Assembly: GCA_021732445.1 (NCBI GenBank)
Contig: JAKFUZ010000026.1
Span: 1-64,000, forward strand
DNA: 64,000 bases
Origin: Sphingomonas sp.
GTDB taxonomy: Bacteria; Pseudomonadota; Alphaproteobacteria; Sphingomonadales; Sphingomonadaceae
Direction: 5' to 3'
Part shown: positions 55,761-63,735 of the stretch, in pieces
How the letters are laid out: each line of letters begins with the position of its first letter
Numbering within the stretch: position 1 is the first letter of the stretch
Notes under the pieces: generated by a model
Told to the model about the DNA's origin: nothing
What the model saw: the letters and a program-made list of their open reading frames with translations, nothing else
The model's database searches: none
Position numbers and translations under genes: made by a program

Positions 55761-56954
55761 TTATTGCTCCGCGGCCGACAAATCGCCCGCCGCCAAGGCC
55801 GCCAGCCTGCTGATCATCACCGCGTGCGCGTCCCCCACCCTGACGAAATGGCCATAGGCGATCGCCCGGCCACCTACGGTGATCGACACCTCCGCCTGGT
55901 CTACCAAATGATCGAGCATCATCACGCAGCCAGGCGCCAACGCCGCGAGTTCGGCAAAGGGCACCAGCCGCTCACCCAGGCCGATTGCGGTCGGCACCGC
56001 GAACGCGGCCAGCCGCTCGGAAGGCGTCACTCCTGCCCCGCCCTTGCAAGGCTCGGTGGCACCGGCGAGACTCGCGACGGCATCGGGGCCAGGCGCCGTC
56101 GGCGTGCCGGCCGGCGGACCCGGTTGCTCCTGCGGTGCAACAACCATCGGCATGGGAACATCTCCTGAAGTAGCGCTAGCCAGCGCGGCCCAACCGCATG
56201 TGAAGCGGGCCGTGACCGGATCGAACCGGCCCGAGGCCATCGCGCCGCCGGGGCCTATCAGGCTGGCGCTGACCGCCCCCGGCCCGACCACTAACAAATC
56301 GCCTTTGGCAAGGCTCGCCGCCGTCGCAATCGGCAGCCGGGGCCCGGCCACGACAAGGGCGACCGGGACCGGCACTCGGGAAGCCAGAAGCGACGGCTGT
56401 TCAAAAACCGCATCAGCCCCCGCCGGTTGCGCCGCCAGCGCAATATCATGCGGCAAGATGAGCGTGATTTCGGTCGCCAAAATCACGTCGCCCGCACAGC
56501 TCAGCCGCACTTCAACCGACACCGCATTGTGGTGCTCAAAATCGCCGGGAAGCGGCGCAATCGCGACAGGTTCAAGAATGAGTCCAAGCCGCTGTTCAAG
56601 CGCCACAAGGACGGGCTCCAGCCCGTCCAGTGCCGCAAGCGCTGCCCCTGGCTCGGCATCGTCAACCACGATCGGCAGGCCGGCCACCCGGCCAACCCGC
56701 AATGCCGCGCCATTGGCCATCCAGATCAGCGGCGGCATGGACGCAACTGGCGCGACGGTCGCCAGCCTCCATATTGCCGGCTGGCCATTGACTGAAAGCG
56801 CCGCAAGCCGCCCCCCAATCATGCGCCGCAGCCGGCCCATCGCGGTGCTCATTTCCGCCACGTCGCACAATATCGAGGCGTCGCCATCATCGGCCGGCGA
56901 AGCCACGTCGCGCGCGCCAGCCAGCGCCACGGCCATCACATCGTGTACGGACAT
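55761..56954 (-). CDS. sctQ: T3SS cytoplasmic ring protein SctQ
   Basis: A 397-residue protein assigned to SctQ by position and by its C-terminal SpoA-like domain (about residues 320-392: LGERLVPFAELAALAPGCVMMLD, VSITVGGRAIAYGHFVRVGDAHAVMI). The segment 60-290 is divergent and Ala-rich. SctQ with SctL and SctK forms the sorting platform under the basal body. The start lies within a TGATG with the FliO-like gene. Confidence 0.83.
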   Translation of the reverse strand: MSVHDVMAVALAGARDVASPADDGDASILCDVAEMSTAMGRLRRMIGGRLAALSVNGQPAIWRLATVAPVASMPPLIWMANGAALRVGRVAGLPIVVDDAEPGAALAALDGLEPVLVALEQRLGLILEPVAIAPLPGDFEHHNAVSVEVRLSCAGDVILATEITLILPHDIALAAQPAGADAVFEQPSLLASRVPVPVALVVAGPRLPIATAASLAKGDLLVVGPGAVSASLIGPGGAMASGRFDPVTARFTCGWAALASATSGDVPMPMVVAPQEQPGPPAGTPTAPGPDAVASLAGATEPCKGGAGVTPSERLAAFAVPTAIGLGERLVPFAELAALAPGCVMMLDHLVDQAEVSITVGGRAIAYGHFVRVGDAHAVMISRLAALAAGDLSAAEQ

Positions 56955-57247
56955 CAGCCGATGTCCTGCCGGGCCGGCCAGCGCGCGATCAGCGTCACGC
57001 TTCCGGCGCTGACGCCAACCAGCAACCGCTCACCCTCAGCCTCAATCAGCGCAACCCGCTCGCGCGGCCCAAGCGGCAAAGCCCGGATAAAGCGCAGCGG
57101 GCGGGGGCCTTCGACGCCTGCCGAGTCGCCAAAACTGCGATCCTGGATTTTCTTGAGCATCAAGATGACGATCCAGGCAAGGCCCAGCACCACCGCCAGC
57201 GACACGACTGTAACAATCAACGCCGAAAAAAAACCTGCCCAGCCCAT
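56954..57247 (-). CDS. FliO-like small membrane protein
   Basis: A 97-residue protein with one N-terminal transmembrane helix (FFSALIVTVVSLAVVLGLAWIVILML) and a soluble end with FIRALPLGPRERVALIEAEGERLLVGVSAGSVTLIARW. That sequence matches the FliO/MopB family pattern S-L-x-L-G-P-R-E-R-x-x-L-x-E-x-G-x-x-x-L-L-L-G-V. FliO is a chaperone for FliP in flagellar export and is not a standard injectisome component. Coupled by TGATG at both ends. Confidence 0.78.
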   Translation of the reverse strand: MGWAGFFSALIVTVVSLAVVLGLAWIVILMLKKIQDRSFGDSAGVEGPRPLRFIRALPLGPRERVALIEAEGERLLVGVSAGSVTLIARWPARQDIG

Positions 57248-58368
57248 CACCCACGCTCCTGAAACATCGCGGTTTCGCCGCGCCGGGCGCGCTCGGCCCA
57301 AAGGATGATTTCGGCAATGGCATCAAACATTTCTTCAGGAACGATCTCCCCAATCTCGCCCCGGCTCCACAGGCGCCGGGCGGTGGCGACATGGCGGATG
57401 ATCGGCACATTCGCCTGTTCAGCAGCCGCCCGCATCGCAGCGGCCGTTTCGCCCTCGCCTTTGCCGGAGATGACCGGCACCGGCGTCTCCTCGCCGTCAT
57501 AGGCAAGCGCGATTGCCAGGTGCGTGGGGTTCACCAGCAAGGCGTGGGCCTGCCCGGCCGCACCGATGTTATTCTGGCTGGCCCATTCCTGGTGCAGCGA
57601 GCGCCGCTGCGACTTCAGCTGCGGGTCTCCTTCGGAATCCTTATATTCGTTTTTGATATCGCGGCGGCTCATCCGCATTTTCTTCAAGAACCGGTGACGG
57701 GAATAGAACCAGTCGGCGGCCGCAACGAATGCAAATATCGCCCCGGTCGTGCCCAGCAGCAGCACGCTTTCATCGCGCACGACCGCGAAAAGGAGCGTCG
57801 CGATTTGCGGCCCGCCGCTGCCGTCAACGTCCCACGCCGCCGGGGTTACAAATCCGCGACCCTGGCGCGCTGCCGCCACGACGAAATACGCCGCGATGCA
57901 GCCAAGCACGATTGCCTTGACCGTCGATTTGGCGATTTCAACGAGGCTATCAAGGCCGATCATCCGCTTGAAGCCATTCATGATATTGAGGTTGTCGAAC
58001 TTGAACTTGAGCTTCTCGGTCGTAAAAATCGCGCCGATTTGAAAATACTCCGCGGCCATGCCGAGCAAGGCCGCCGGCAACAGGCACAAAAACGCCGACT
58101 GTACGACGAGCCAGCCGCTGCGCGTGGCGATTTCTGTGAGCGCCGCGTCAAATGGCATCGCCATCGCCAGACCAACCGAGCGGCTGGCGAGGTCGGCAAG
58201 GGCGGGCCCGATGATGCTGCTGGATGCTGTGATCAGCACTGCCCACATCAACGTCGACGCCGCCAGACCCACGTCCCTGGATTTTGCGACATCGCCCTTT
58301 TTACGCGCATCCTGGAGGCGCTTGGGGGTAGGCTGTTCGGTTTTGTCGCTACTATCTTTTTCAGCCAT
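57247..58368 (-). CDS. sctU: T3SS autoprotease/substrate switch protein SctU (FlhB/YscU family)
   Basis: A 373-residue export switch protein. The start EQPTPKRLQDARKKGDVAKSRDV, four transmembrane helices in residues 35-225, the linker EYKDSEGDPQLKSQRR and autocleavage site NPTH (280-283) are all present, so cleavage should be functional. The ATG before AEKDSS is used; a TTG 12 nt upstream is an alternative. It heads the leftward T3SS operon and shares the upstream region with the lytic transglycosylase operon. Confidence 0.95.
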   Translation of the reverse strand: MAEKDSSDKTEQPTPKRLQDARKKGDVAKSRDVGLAASTLMWAVLITASSSIIGPALADLASRSVGLAMAMPFDAALTEIATRSGWLVVQSAFLCLLPAALLGMAAEYFQIGAIFTTEKLKFKFDNLNIMNGFKRMIGLDSLVEIAKSTVKAIVLGCIAAYFVVAAARQGRGFVTPAAWDVDGSGGPQIATLLFAVVRDESVLLLGTTGAIFAFVAAADWFYSRHRFLKKMRMSRRDIKNEYKDSEGDPQLKSQRRSLHQEWASQNNIGAAGQAHALLVNPTHLAIALAYDGEETPVPVISGKGEGETAAAMRAAAEQANVPIIRHVATARRLWSRGEIGEIVPEEMFDAIAEIILWAERARRGETAMFQERG

Positions 58369-58964
58369 CACATTTCTCAAATATTTCCGACAAATACCGT
58401 GGCCGTCAGTATCGCTGACATGAAGCAGATCAATAAATCATGCTCAAAATAAAATATAGTTATTCCTAATCAAAATCGTCATCATTAAATAAAATCGCAC
58501 AGTTCAGACGGCGCCATAGCATTGCAAGTCATTATATGTTTCATTTATGTAATAAAACTGTAAGGCTGGCGCAATTAATTGGCGTGAATGGCTAGCCTTG
58601 CAGCGCGCGTTGAGTCAAGAATCCCAGAAATCAGCGGGTCAATAGCCAAAACGTGCAGATGAAGTACGTAATTACCTCAAGAAACACGCGCCGAATCAAA
58701 ATTCCGTCAGCTTTGCGCAGATGTCGCATCGCAGAACGAATCGCCAACTGTGCGATATCGTCCAAATCGGTGCTCCTGCGGTCGGATTTGCGCCATCAAT
58801 TCACCCTTAGCTCCCCGATTCAGGCACAAGATCACACTCATTTTGGACAAAACAGGACAATGTAACGATGTAATCAATTTGTCACGCAAGCCCGCTAGGC
58901 ATTCATTATCGGTAATACTGACCAGGTCGCCTCCTTTGGACGTGAAGTCCTTAGGGATAAAAAG
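58369..58964. other. AT-rich divergent regulatory region of the T3SS
   Basis: This 596-nt stretch separates the two T3SS units. It is markedly AT-richer than the flanks, with runs such as AAATAAAATATAG and ATTAATTGGCG, and no coding frame with a ribosome site is convincing; a frame of about 100 residues on the minus strand overlaps the transglycosylase start. It should hold both promoters and regulator sites. I see no perfect LuxR box. Confidence 0.6.
58933..58955 (+). promoter_or_regulatory. Hairpin overlapping the transglycosylase ribosome site
   Basis: GGAC and GTCC pair around GTGAA, continued after a TT/TT mismatch by CCT and AGG. The AGG belongs to AGGGA, the ribosome site 7 nt before the ATG. 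The weak stem could modulate translation of the first gene in the rightward T3SS unit. Confidence 0.3.
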
Positions 58965-59771
58965 ATGGTCGGAATCGTAACGGATAAAAAAATGGCTCGC
59001 ACTCATGCTATTAAATTGGCAGTTATTGTTGCGTCTATATTAATGGGTGCTTCGCCAGCGTACGCAAAAGCTGGCAATGACTGGGAAAATCTATCAGACA
59101 GGCAGGAGAACTGCCCGATATCCAATCGCATCAGAGTGGTGGATTGGGGGTCGCTGTCTGACATTTCGGGGTTGCGCGATTGCCGGTCGCAAATCGTCGA
59201 AGGTCGCGCGAAAATCGTGGCACCCGCGCCGCCGCCAGTCAGGATTGAGGCACCGGCGCCCGACGGTCAATCTTTTGGAATAGCAAAGCAGCGCCCCGCC
59301 GGCGCCCGCGATGCGGCAAGGCGTGCTGGCACAGCAACGGCGTTTAACCCATCCTGGGGTGCGCGCAGCGCAAGCATTAACGACATCATTGAAGATGTCG
59401 GGGCGCGGCACCGCGTTGACCCGCGCCTGCTCCACGCCGTTATTGCCGTCGAATCAGGATATCGCCCGGCCAGCGTGAGCCCCGTGGGCGCGCGCGGGCT
59501 GATGCAGTTGATGCCAGCAACCGCGCGGTCGCTGGGGGTGGCACCAGCCACGCTGTTTGACCCGGCAACCAATATCGACGCCGGCGCCCGGCTGTTGCGG
59601 CGGCTGAACGGCCGGTATGCGGGCGATCTTTCGCTGATCCTTGCCGCCTACAATGCCGGAGAAGGCGCGGTGGACCGCTACTCGGGCGCCATTCCGCCGT
59701 ATCGCGAAACCGTGAACTATGTCGACAAGGTAATCAGCAAATACAAATACTTTATTGAATCGGCAAATTGA
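58965..59771 (+). CDS. T3SS-associated lytic transglycosylase
   Basis: A 268-residue exported protein with an N-terminal signal (KLAVIVASILMGASPAYAKA, after a basic start) and an SLT domain in residues 138-265: DIIEDVGARHRVDPRLLHAVIAVESGYRPASVSP with the catalytic Glu, ARGLMQLMPATARSLGV and LILAAYNAGEGAVDRY. T3SS transglycosylases such as IpgF open peptidoglycan for the secretin and needle. It overlaps the region before sctV and is the first gene of the rightward unit. Confidence 0.93.
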   Translation: MVGIVTDKKMARTHAIKLAVIVASILMGASPAYAKAGNDWENLSDRQENCPISNRIRVVDWGSLSDISGLRDCRSQIVEGRAKIVAPAPPPVRIEAPAPDGQSFGIAKQRPAGARDAARRAGTATAFNPSWGARSASINDIIEDVGARHRVDPRLLHAVIAVESGYRPASVSPVGARGLMQLMPATARSLGVAPATLFDPATNIDAGARLLRRLNGRYAGDLSLILAAYNAGEGAVDRYSGAIPPYRETVNYVDKVISKYKYFIESAN

Positions 59772-59779
59772 TCATTCCC

Positions 59780-61765
59780 ATGGCAATGCATCAGCAAATT
59801 ACAAAACACCGATTTTCTATGATGTTGCGCAATATACCAGATATTTTTCTGGTTGTATTTGTGGTGGCGGTCATCGCACTGATGGTATTGCCATTGCCCA
59901 CATTGCTACTTGATGTGTTAATCGCTGTGAATATTACGGCAGCGATCTTGCTGTTGCTGAGCACCCTGTACATCACGTCGCCGCTGGAATTTTCCACCTT
60001 CCCTACATTGTTGCTGCTGACCACGCTTTTTCGATTGTCGATCAGCATCTCGACGACCCGGCTAATACTTACCAAGGGTGACGCTGGTCATATTGTCCGT
60101 CAATTTGGTGAACTTGTTGCTGGCGGAAGTCTGGTCGTGGGGCTGGTCGTCTTCCTGATTATTACGATCGTCCAGTTCATGGTGGTCGCCAAGGGCGCTG
60201 AGCGGGTGGCGGAAGTCGCCGCGCGGTTCAGCCTTGATGCGATGCCGGGCAAGCAGCTTTCCATCGACAGCGATCTGCGCTCTGGCCTGCTCGGCAAGGA
60301 CGAAGCGCGGCAGAAGCGGCACCGGATCGAGCTGGAGAGCAAAATCCATGGCAGCCTCGATGGCGCCATGAAGTTCGTCAAAGGCGATGCGATTGCGTCG
60401 ATCATCATCGTGCTGGTCAACTTGATCGGCGGCCTGGCGATTGGCGTCTTCGTCCATGGCCAGGAAGTGGGCCAGGCGGTTGCCACCTATTCGATTCTCT
60501 CGATCGGCGATGGGCTGGTGGCGCAGGTGCCGGCGCTGTTTTCGGCCATGGCGGCCGGGCTGCTGGTTACGCGAACCACCGACGAAGCCAGCGAGCGCCA
60601 CCTGGCGCCCACAATAGGCCGGCAGTTGGGCGGCAAGCCGCATGTGCTGCTCACCGCCGCCTTGCTGGCGATGTCCATCGGTTTCGTGCCTGGGTTTCCG
60701 ACGCTTGTCTTCACCGGCATCGCCGTGCTGCTGATGCTGGGGGCGGCAGCCACGCACCCGGTGTCACGGCCATTTCTCGTCGAGCGACTGGGCCTGGGCG
60801 ACCATAGCGCGCCGATGGTCGCCATCAGCGTAGCGGCACGCCCGGTGATATCAGCGCCGGCGCTTGCGGTGTCGCTGGCAAGCGATGCCACAACCGCGGC
60901 CAACGCGCGGCTTATCGCAGCTGCCATCGACAGCGCTGTGGCGCAATTGCAGGACGCAAGCGGTGTTGCGCTGCCCGCCGCCACCATTACCCCATTTTCG
61001 GCGCCAGCCGAGCCCGGACAGCGCGAAAACCCGGCGGGATGGGTGTTGCGCGTCCACGGCCTGGCACTGGCCGAGGGCCCGGCGGGCGACCTTGCAGACG
61101 CTGACAAGCTGGCCGCCCAGATCGCCGCGCGGTTGCAACGCAACATCACCTTGTTCCTGGGGCTGCAACAAGTGAATGATCTGCTGAACCAGGTGGGCGC
61201 CAATTATCCCGATGTCGTAAAAGAGGTTGTGCGCGCGATGCCGACGCTGCGTATTGCCGAGGTGATGCGGCACCTCGCCAGCGAAGCGGTGCCCATGGGC
61301 AATTATCCCGAGCTGTTCGAGGCCATTGCCGTTGCCGGCCAATATGAGCAGGAGCCGGCGCGCCTGACCGAGCGGGTCCGCATCTCCATCCGGCGCGCGC
61401 TGCTTTCGTCTATTGCGGGAGACGGCCGCCTGCGCGTGCTGATGATCGGCGCCGCGCTCGAACAGGTCATCCGGGATCTGGTGCGGCCGATAGATGGCGA
61501 CGCGCGGATCGCGCTCGACCCGGTATCGGTCGAAGAGCTGACCCGGCTTATTGGCGAACAAAGCGCGCTGTGCGCGGCACACGCCTTGCTCACCGCGCAG
61601 GATATCAGGCGGCCGCTGCGGCTGCTCCTGGCGGAAACCATGCCCGAAATTCGCGTCATTTCCTTCAACGAGCTTGATCCCGGCCGGCCAGTCGACATCG
61701 TCGGCGAGCTTAATCAGGCACCCGATGCGTTGATCGGCAACAGCGTGACGGAGCTTGCAGCATGA
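59780..61765 (+). CDS. sctV: T3SS major export apparatus protein SctV (FlhA/YscV family)
   Basis: A 661-residue export gate protein with eight transmembrane helices in the first 320 residues and a large cytoplasmic domain. LLTTLFRLSISISTTRLILT, VARRFSLDAMPGKQLSIDSDL-type sequence (seen as FSLDAMPGKQLSIDSDL) and GQYEQEPARLTERVRISIRRAL are FHIPEP hallmarks. The start is uncertain between two nearby ATGs and a TTG that overlaps the transglycosylase stop by 4 bp. It overlaps sctC by 4 bp. Confidence 0.95.
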   Translation: MAMHQQITKHRFSMMLRNIPDIFLVVFVVAVIALMVLPLPTLLLDVLIAVNITAAILLLLSTLYITSPLEFSTFPTLLLLTTLFRLSISISTTRLILTKGDAGHIVRQFGELVAGGSLVVGLVVFLIITIVQFMVVAKGAERVAEVAARFSLDAMPGKQLSIDSDLRSGLLGKDEARQKRHRIELESKIHGSLDGAMKFVKGDAIASIIIVLVNLIGGLAIGVFVHGQEVGQAVATYSILSIGDGLVAQVPALFSAMAAGLLVTRTTDEASERHLAPTIGRQLGGKPHVLLTAALLAMSIGFVPGFPTLVFTGIAVLLMLGAAATHPVSRPFLVERLGLGDHSAPMVAISVAARPVISAPALAVSLASDATTAANARLIAAAIDSAVAQLQDASGVALPAATITPFSAPAEPGQRENPAGWVLRVHGLALAEGPAGDLADADKLAAQIAARLQRNITLFLGLQQVNDLLNQVGANYPDVVKEVVRAMPTLRIAEVMRHLASEAVPMGNYPELFEAIAVAGQYEQEPARLTERVRISIRRALLSSIAGDGRLRVLMIGAALEQVIRDLVRPIDGDARIALDPVSVEELTRLIGEQSALCAAHALLTAQDIRRPLRLLLAETMPEIRVISFNELDPGRPVDIVGELNQAPDALIGNSVTELAA

Positions 61766-63735
61766 GTGCGCGCGCAAAATATGTGCTCGCCTGTGGTGTC
61801 GCGAGCATCATGGTCTGCGGCCTGGCGGGTGGTGCGTCCGGCGCTGAGTCGCCAAAATTCCAAAGCATCGCCCTTAGGCTGACGGCGCGCGGCGAAGATA
61901 TCGGCGACTTTCTGAAAACAATGTTCGAGGCCGCCGGCATCAACGCGACAATCAGCGCGGCCGTGCAGGGCAAGGTCAATGGCCGCTTTGCCGCAGCCCC
62001 GGCCAAGCTCTGGGCAGACCTGTCCCGCGCGTTTGACCTTGTGGGCTATTATGACGGAACGTCCTTCTTCGTCTATGCGCGCGCCGAACTGGGCAGCCGG
62101 ACGATTCAGGCGGCCAACCCCCAGGCCGTGGTCGATGAAGTGCGCCGGCTGCGGCTGGTCGACCGGAATCATTTGATAAACGCCGGCCCGATGAAAATCG
62201 ACGCAAGCGGCACCCCGGGGTTTCTGGCGACAGTTTCCCGGCTGGCCAGCACTATCGGGGCGGTGCGCGACATTGAGGCAGCAGAGCGCCCGCCCATCCG
62301 CATCGCCCCGGCCGGCCCGGGCAAGGGCGGGCAGCGGAACGCCGGAATTACCAGAACGAACCCGACCGGCGCGCACGAAACGCGGATTTATTATCTGCGT
62401 TATGCCCGCGCCGACGACAGTCAGCTCGACACCGGCGGGACGCCGATCGTCATCCGGGGGCTGGCGAGCGTGCTGCGCGACGTGATGGGTGCAGGCGGCC
62501 CGGTCGGCAGCGCGGTGTCAACGCGCTATGGCGCCGGCCGCGGCCCCAACCAGCCCGTGCGCCGCGATCCGCTGGTGCAGCGCCCTCAGGGATCGACCGA
62601 CCAGGATGCCGAATATGTCGGCGTTCGCGATGGTGCAAGCGACGCCGGGAGCCCGGAATCCGGCCGGGTCGGCGCCCGCCCGTCCATTGCCACGGTGCAG
62701 GCGCTCAATGCAGTTGTGGTGCGGGACCTGCCGGAAAATATGGCCACTTATGACGGGCTGATCCGCGCACTCGACGTGGAGCCGCGCATTGTCGAAATCG
62801 AAGCAACAATCATCGACATCGACCTCGATCGCGTCCGCGAACTGGGCATCGACTGGCGCATCCAGAGCCAGGGCTTCGGCGCGCTGCTCGGCAGTGACAT
62901 CGTCCAGCGGACCGGCGACCCGCGCATTGACAGCACCTTGTCCGGCACGCCGAACCGCGGGCTGATTTTGCGCGGCGCGATCGGCCCGAATAATGAGCTG
63001 GTGGCGCGGTTCCAGGCGCTGGAACAGCGCGGCGCCGCGCACATCGTCTCCAAACCGCGGCTTGTGACCCTGTCGGATTCCGAAGCCACCTTTGATCGCA
63101 CCCGGACATTCAACGTGCGCGTCCCCGGCAATCGCCAGTCTGACCTGTTTTCAGTGTCGGCGGGCACCACATTGCGTGTCAACCCGCATGTTCTGGCCGA
63201 TGGCGGCGCCCCCCGGGTTCGCCTGTCGGTGGTCATCGAAGATGGCTCCATCGAAGGCGCCTCGGTTGACAATATCCCGATCGTCGAGCGCGCACGCGTC
63301 GCGACCGAAACGTTGATCGGCGAGGGTGAAAGCCTGTTGCTGGGCGGCCTGACGGTGGACAGCCGGCTGGATGCACTTAATCAAATTCCCGGCCTGGGCG
63401 ATGTCCCGGTGCTGGGCAATCTGTTCAAAACCCGGCGAAAGGAACGTCGCCGGATCGAGCGCCTGTTTTTGATAACGCCCCGCGTCGGGTCGCTCGACAA
63501 TAGCGTGCCGATTACCAAGACGCTGGTGACGATGCCCATGCCGGCGGCGCCGGGCGGAAATGACCTGTCGCCGCTTTCCATCGATGACCTGCCAAAAACG
63601 ACGGCGGCTGCCGAGTTGAGCGCCAGAAGCACGATCGCGGCGCTCGCCGACGAACCCGTCATCAAGCGCCGCGTTGCGCGATCCAGCCCAAGTCAGCGGC
63701 CGAAACCCAGCAGCCAACCGGAGACTCCGCAATGA
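61762..63735 (+). CDS. sctC: T3SS outer-membrane secretin SctC
   Basis: A 657-residue secretin with a signal peptide (MSARAKYVLACGVASIMVCG). An N0-type domain spans roughly residues 35-105 (LTARGEDIGDFLKTMFEAAGINATISAAV), followed by N1/N3 regions including SIATVQALNAVVVRDLPENMATYDGLI. The secretin core (about 360-575) has EIEATIIDIDLDRVRELGIDW, IVSKPRLVTLSDSEATF and LLLGGLTVDSR. The end is low-complexity. A secretin is the feature that makes this T3SS non-flagellar. It overlaps sctD by 4 bp. Confidence 0.94.
   Translation: MSARAKYVLACGVASIMVCGLAGGASGAESPKFQSIALRLTARGEDIGDFLKTMFEAAGINATISAAVQGKVNGRFAAAPAKLWADLSRAFDLVGYYDGTSFFVYARAELGSRTIQAANPQAVVDEVRRLRLVDRNHLINAGPMKIDASGTPGFLATVSRLASTIGAVRDIEAAERPPIRIAPAGPGKGGQRNAGITRTNPTGAHETRIYYLRYARADDSQLDTGGTPIVIRGLASVLRDVMGAGGPVGSAVSTRYGAGRGPNQPVRRDPLVQRPQGSTDQDAEYVGVRDGASDAGSPESGRVGARPSIATVQALNAVVVRDLPENMATYDGLIRALDVEPRIVEIEATIIDIDLDRVRELGIDWRIQSQGFGALLGSDIVQRTGDPRIDSTLSGTPNRGLILRGAIGPNNELVARFQALEQRGAAHIVSKPRLVTLSDSEATFDRTRTFNVRVPGNRQSDLFSVSAGTTLRVNPHVLADGGAPRVRLSVVIEDGSIEGASVDNIPIVERARVATETLIGEGESLLLGGLTVDSRLDALNQIPGLGDVPVLGNLFKTRRKERRRIERLFLITPRVGSLDNSVPITKTLVTMPMPAAPGGNDLSPLSIDDLPKTTAAAELSARSTIAALADEPVIKRRVARSSPSQRPKPSSQPETPQ

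Noticed and set aside
58707..59006. A minus-strand frame of 99 codons in the T3SS control region
   Set aside because: It overlaps the transglycosylase start and its ribosome site, has no domain, and lies in AT-rich non-coding sequence.
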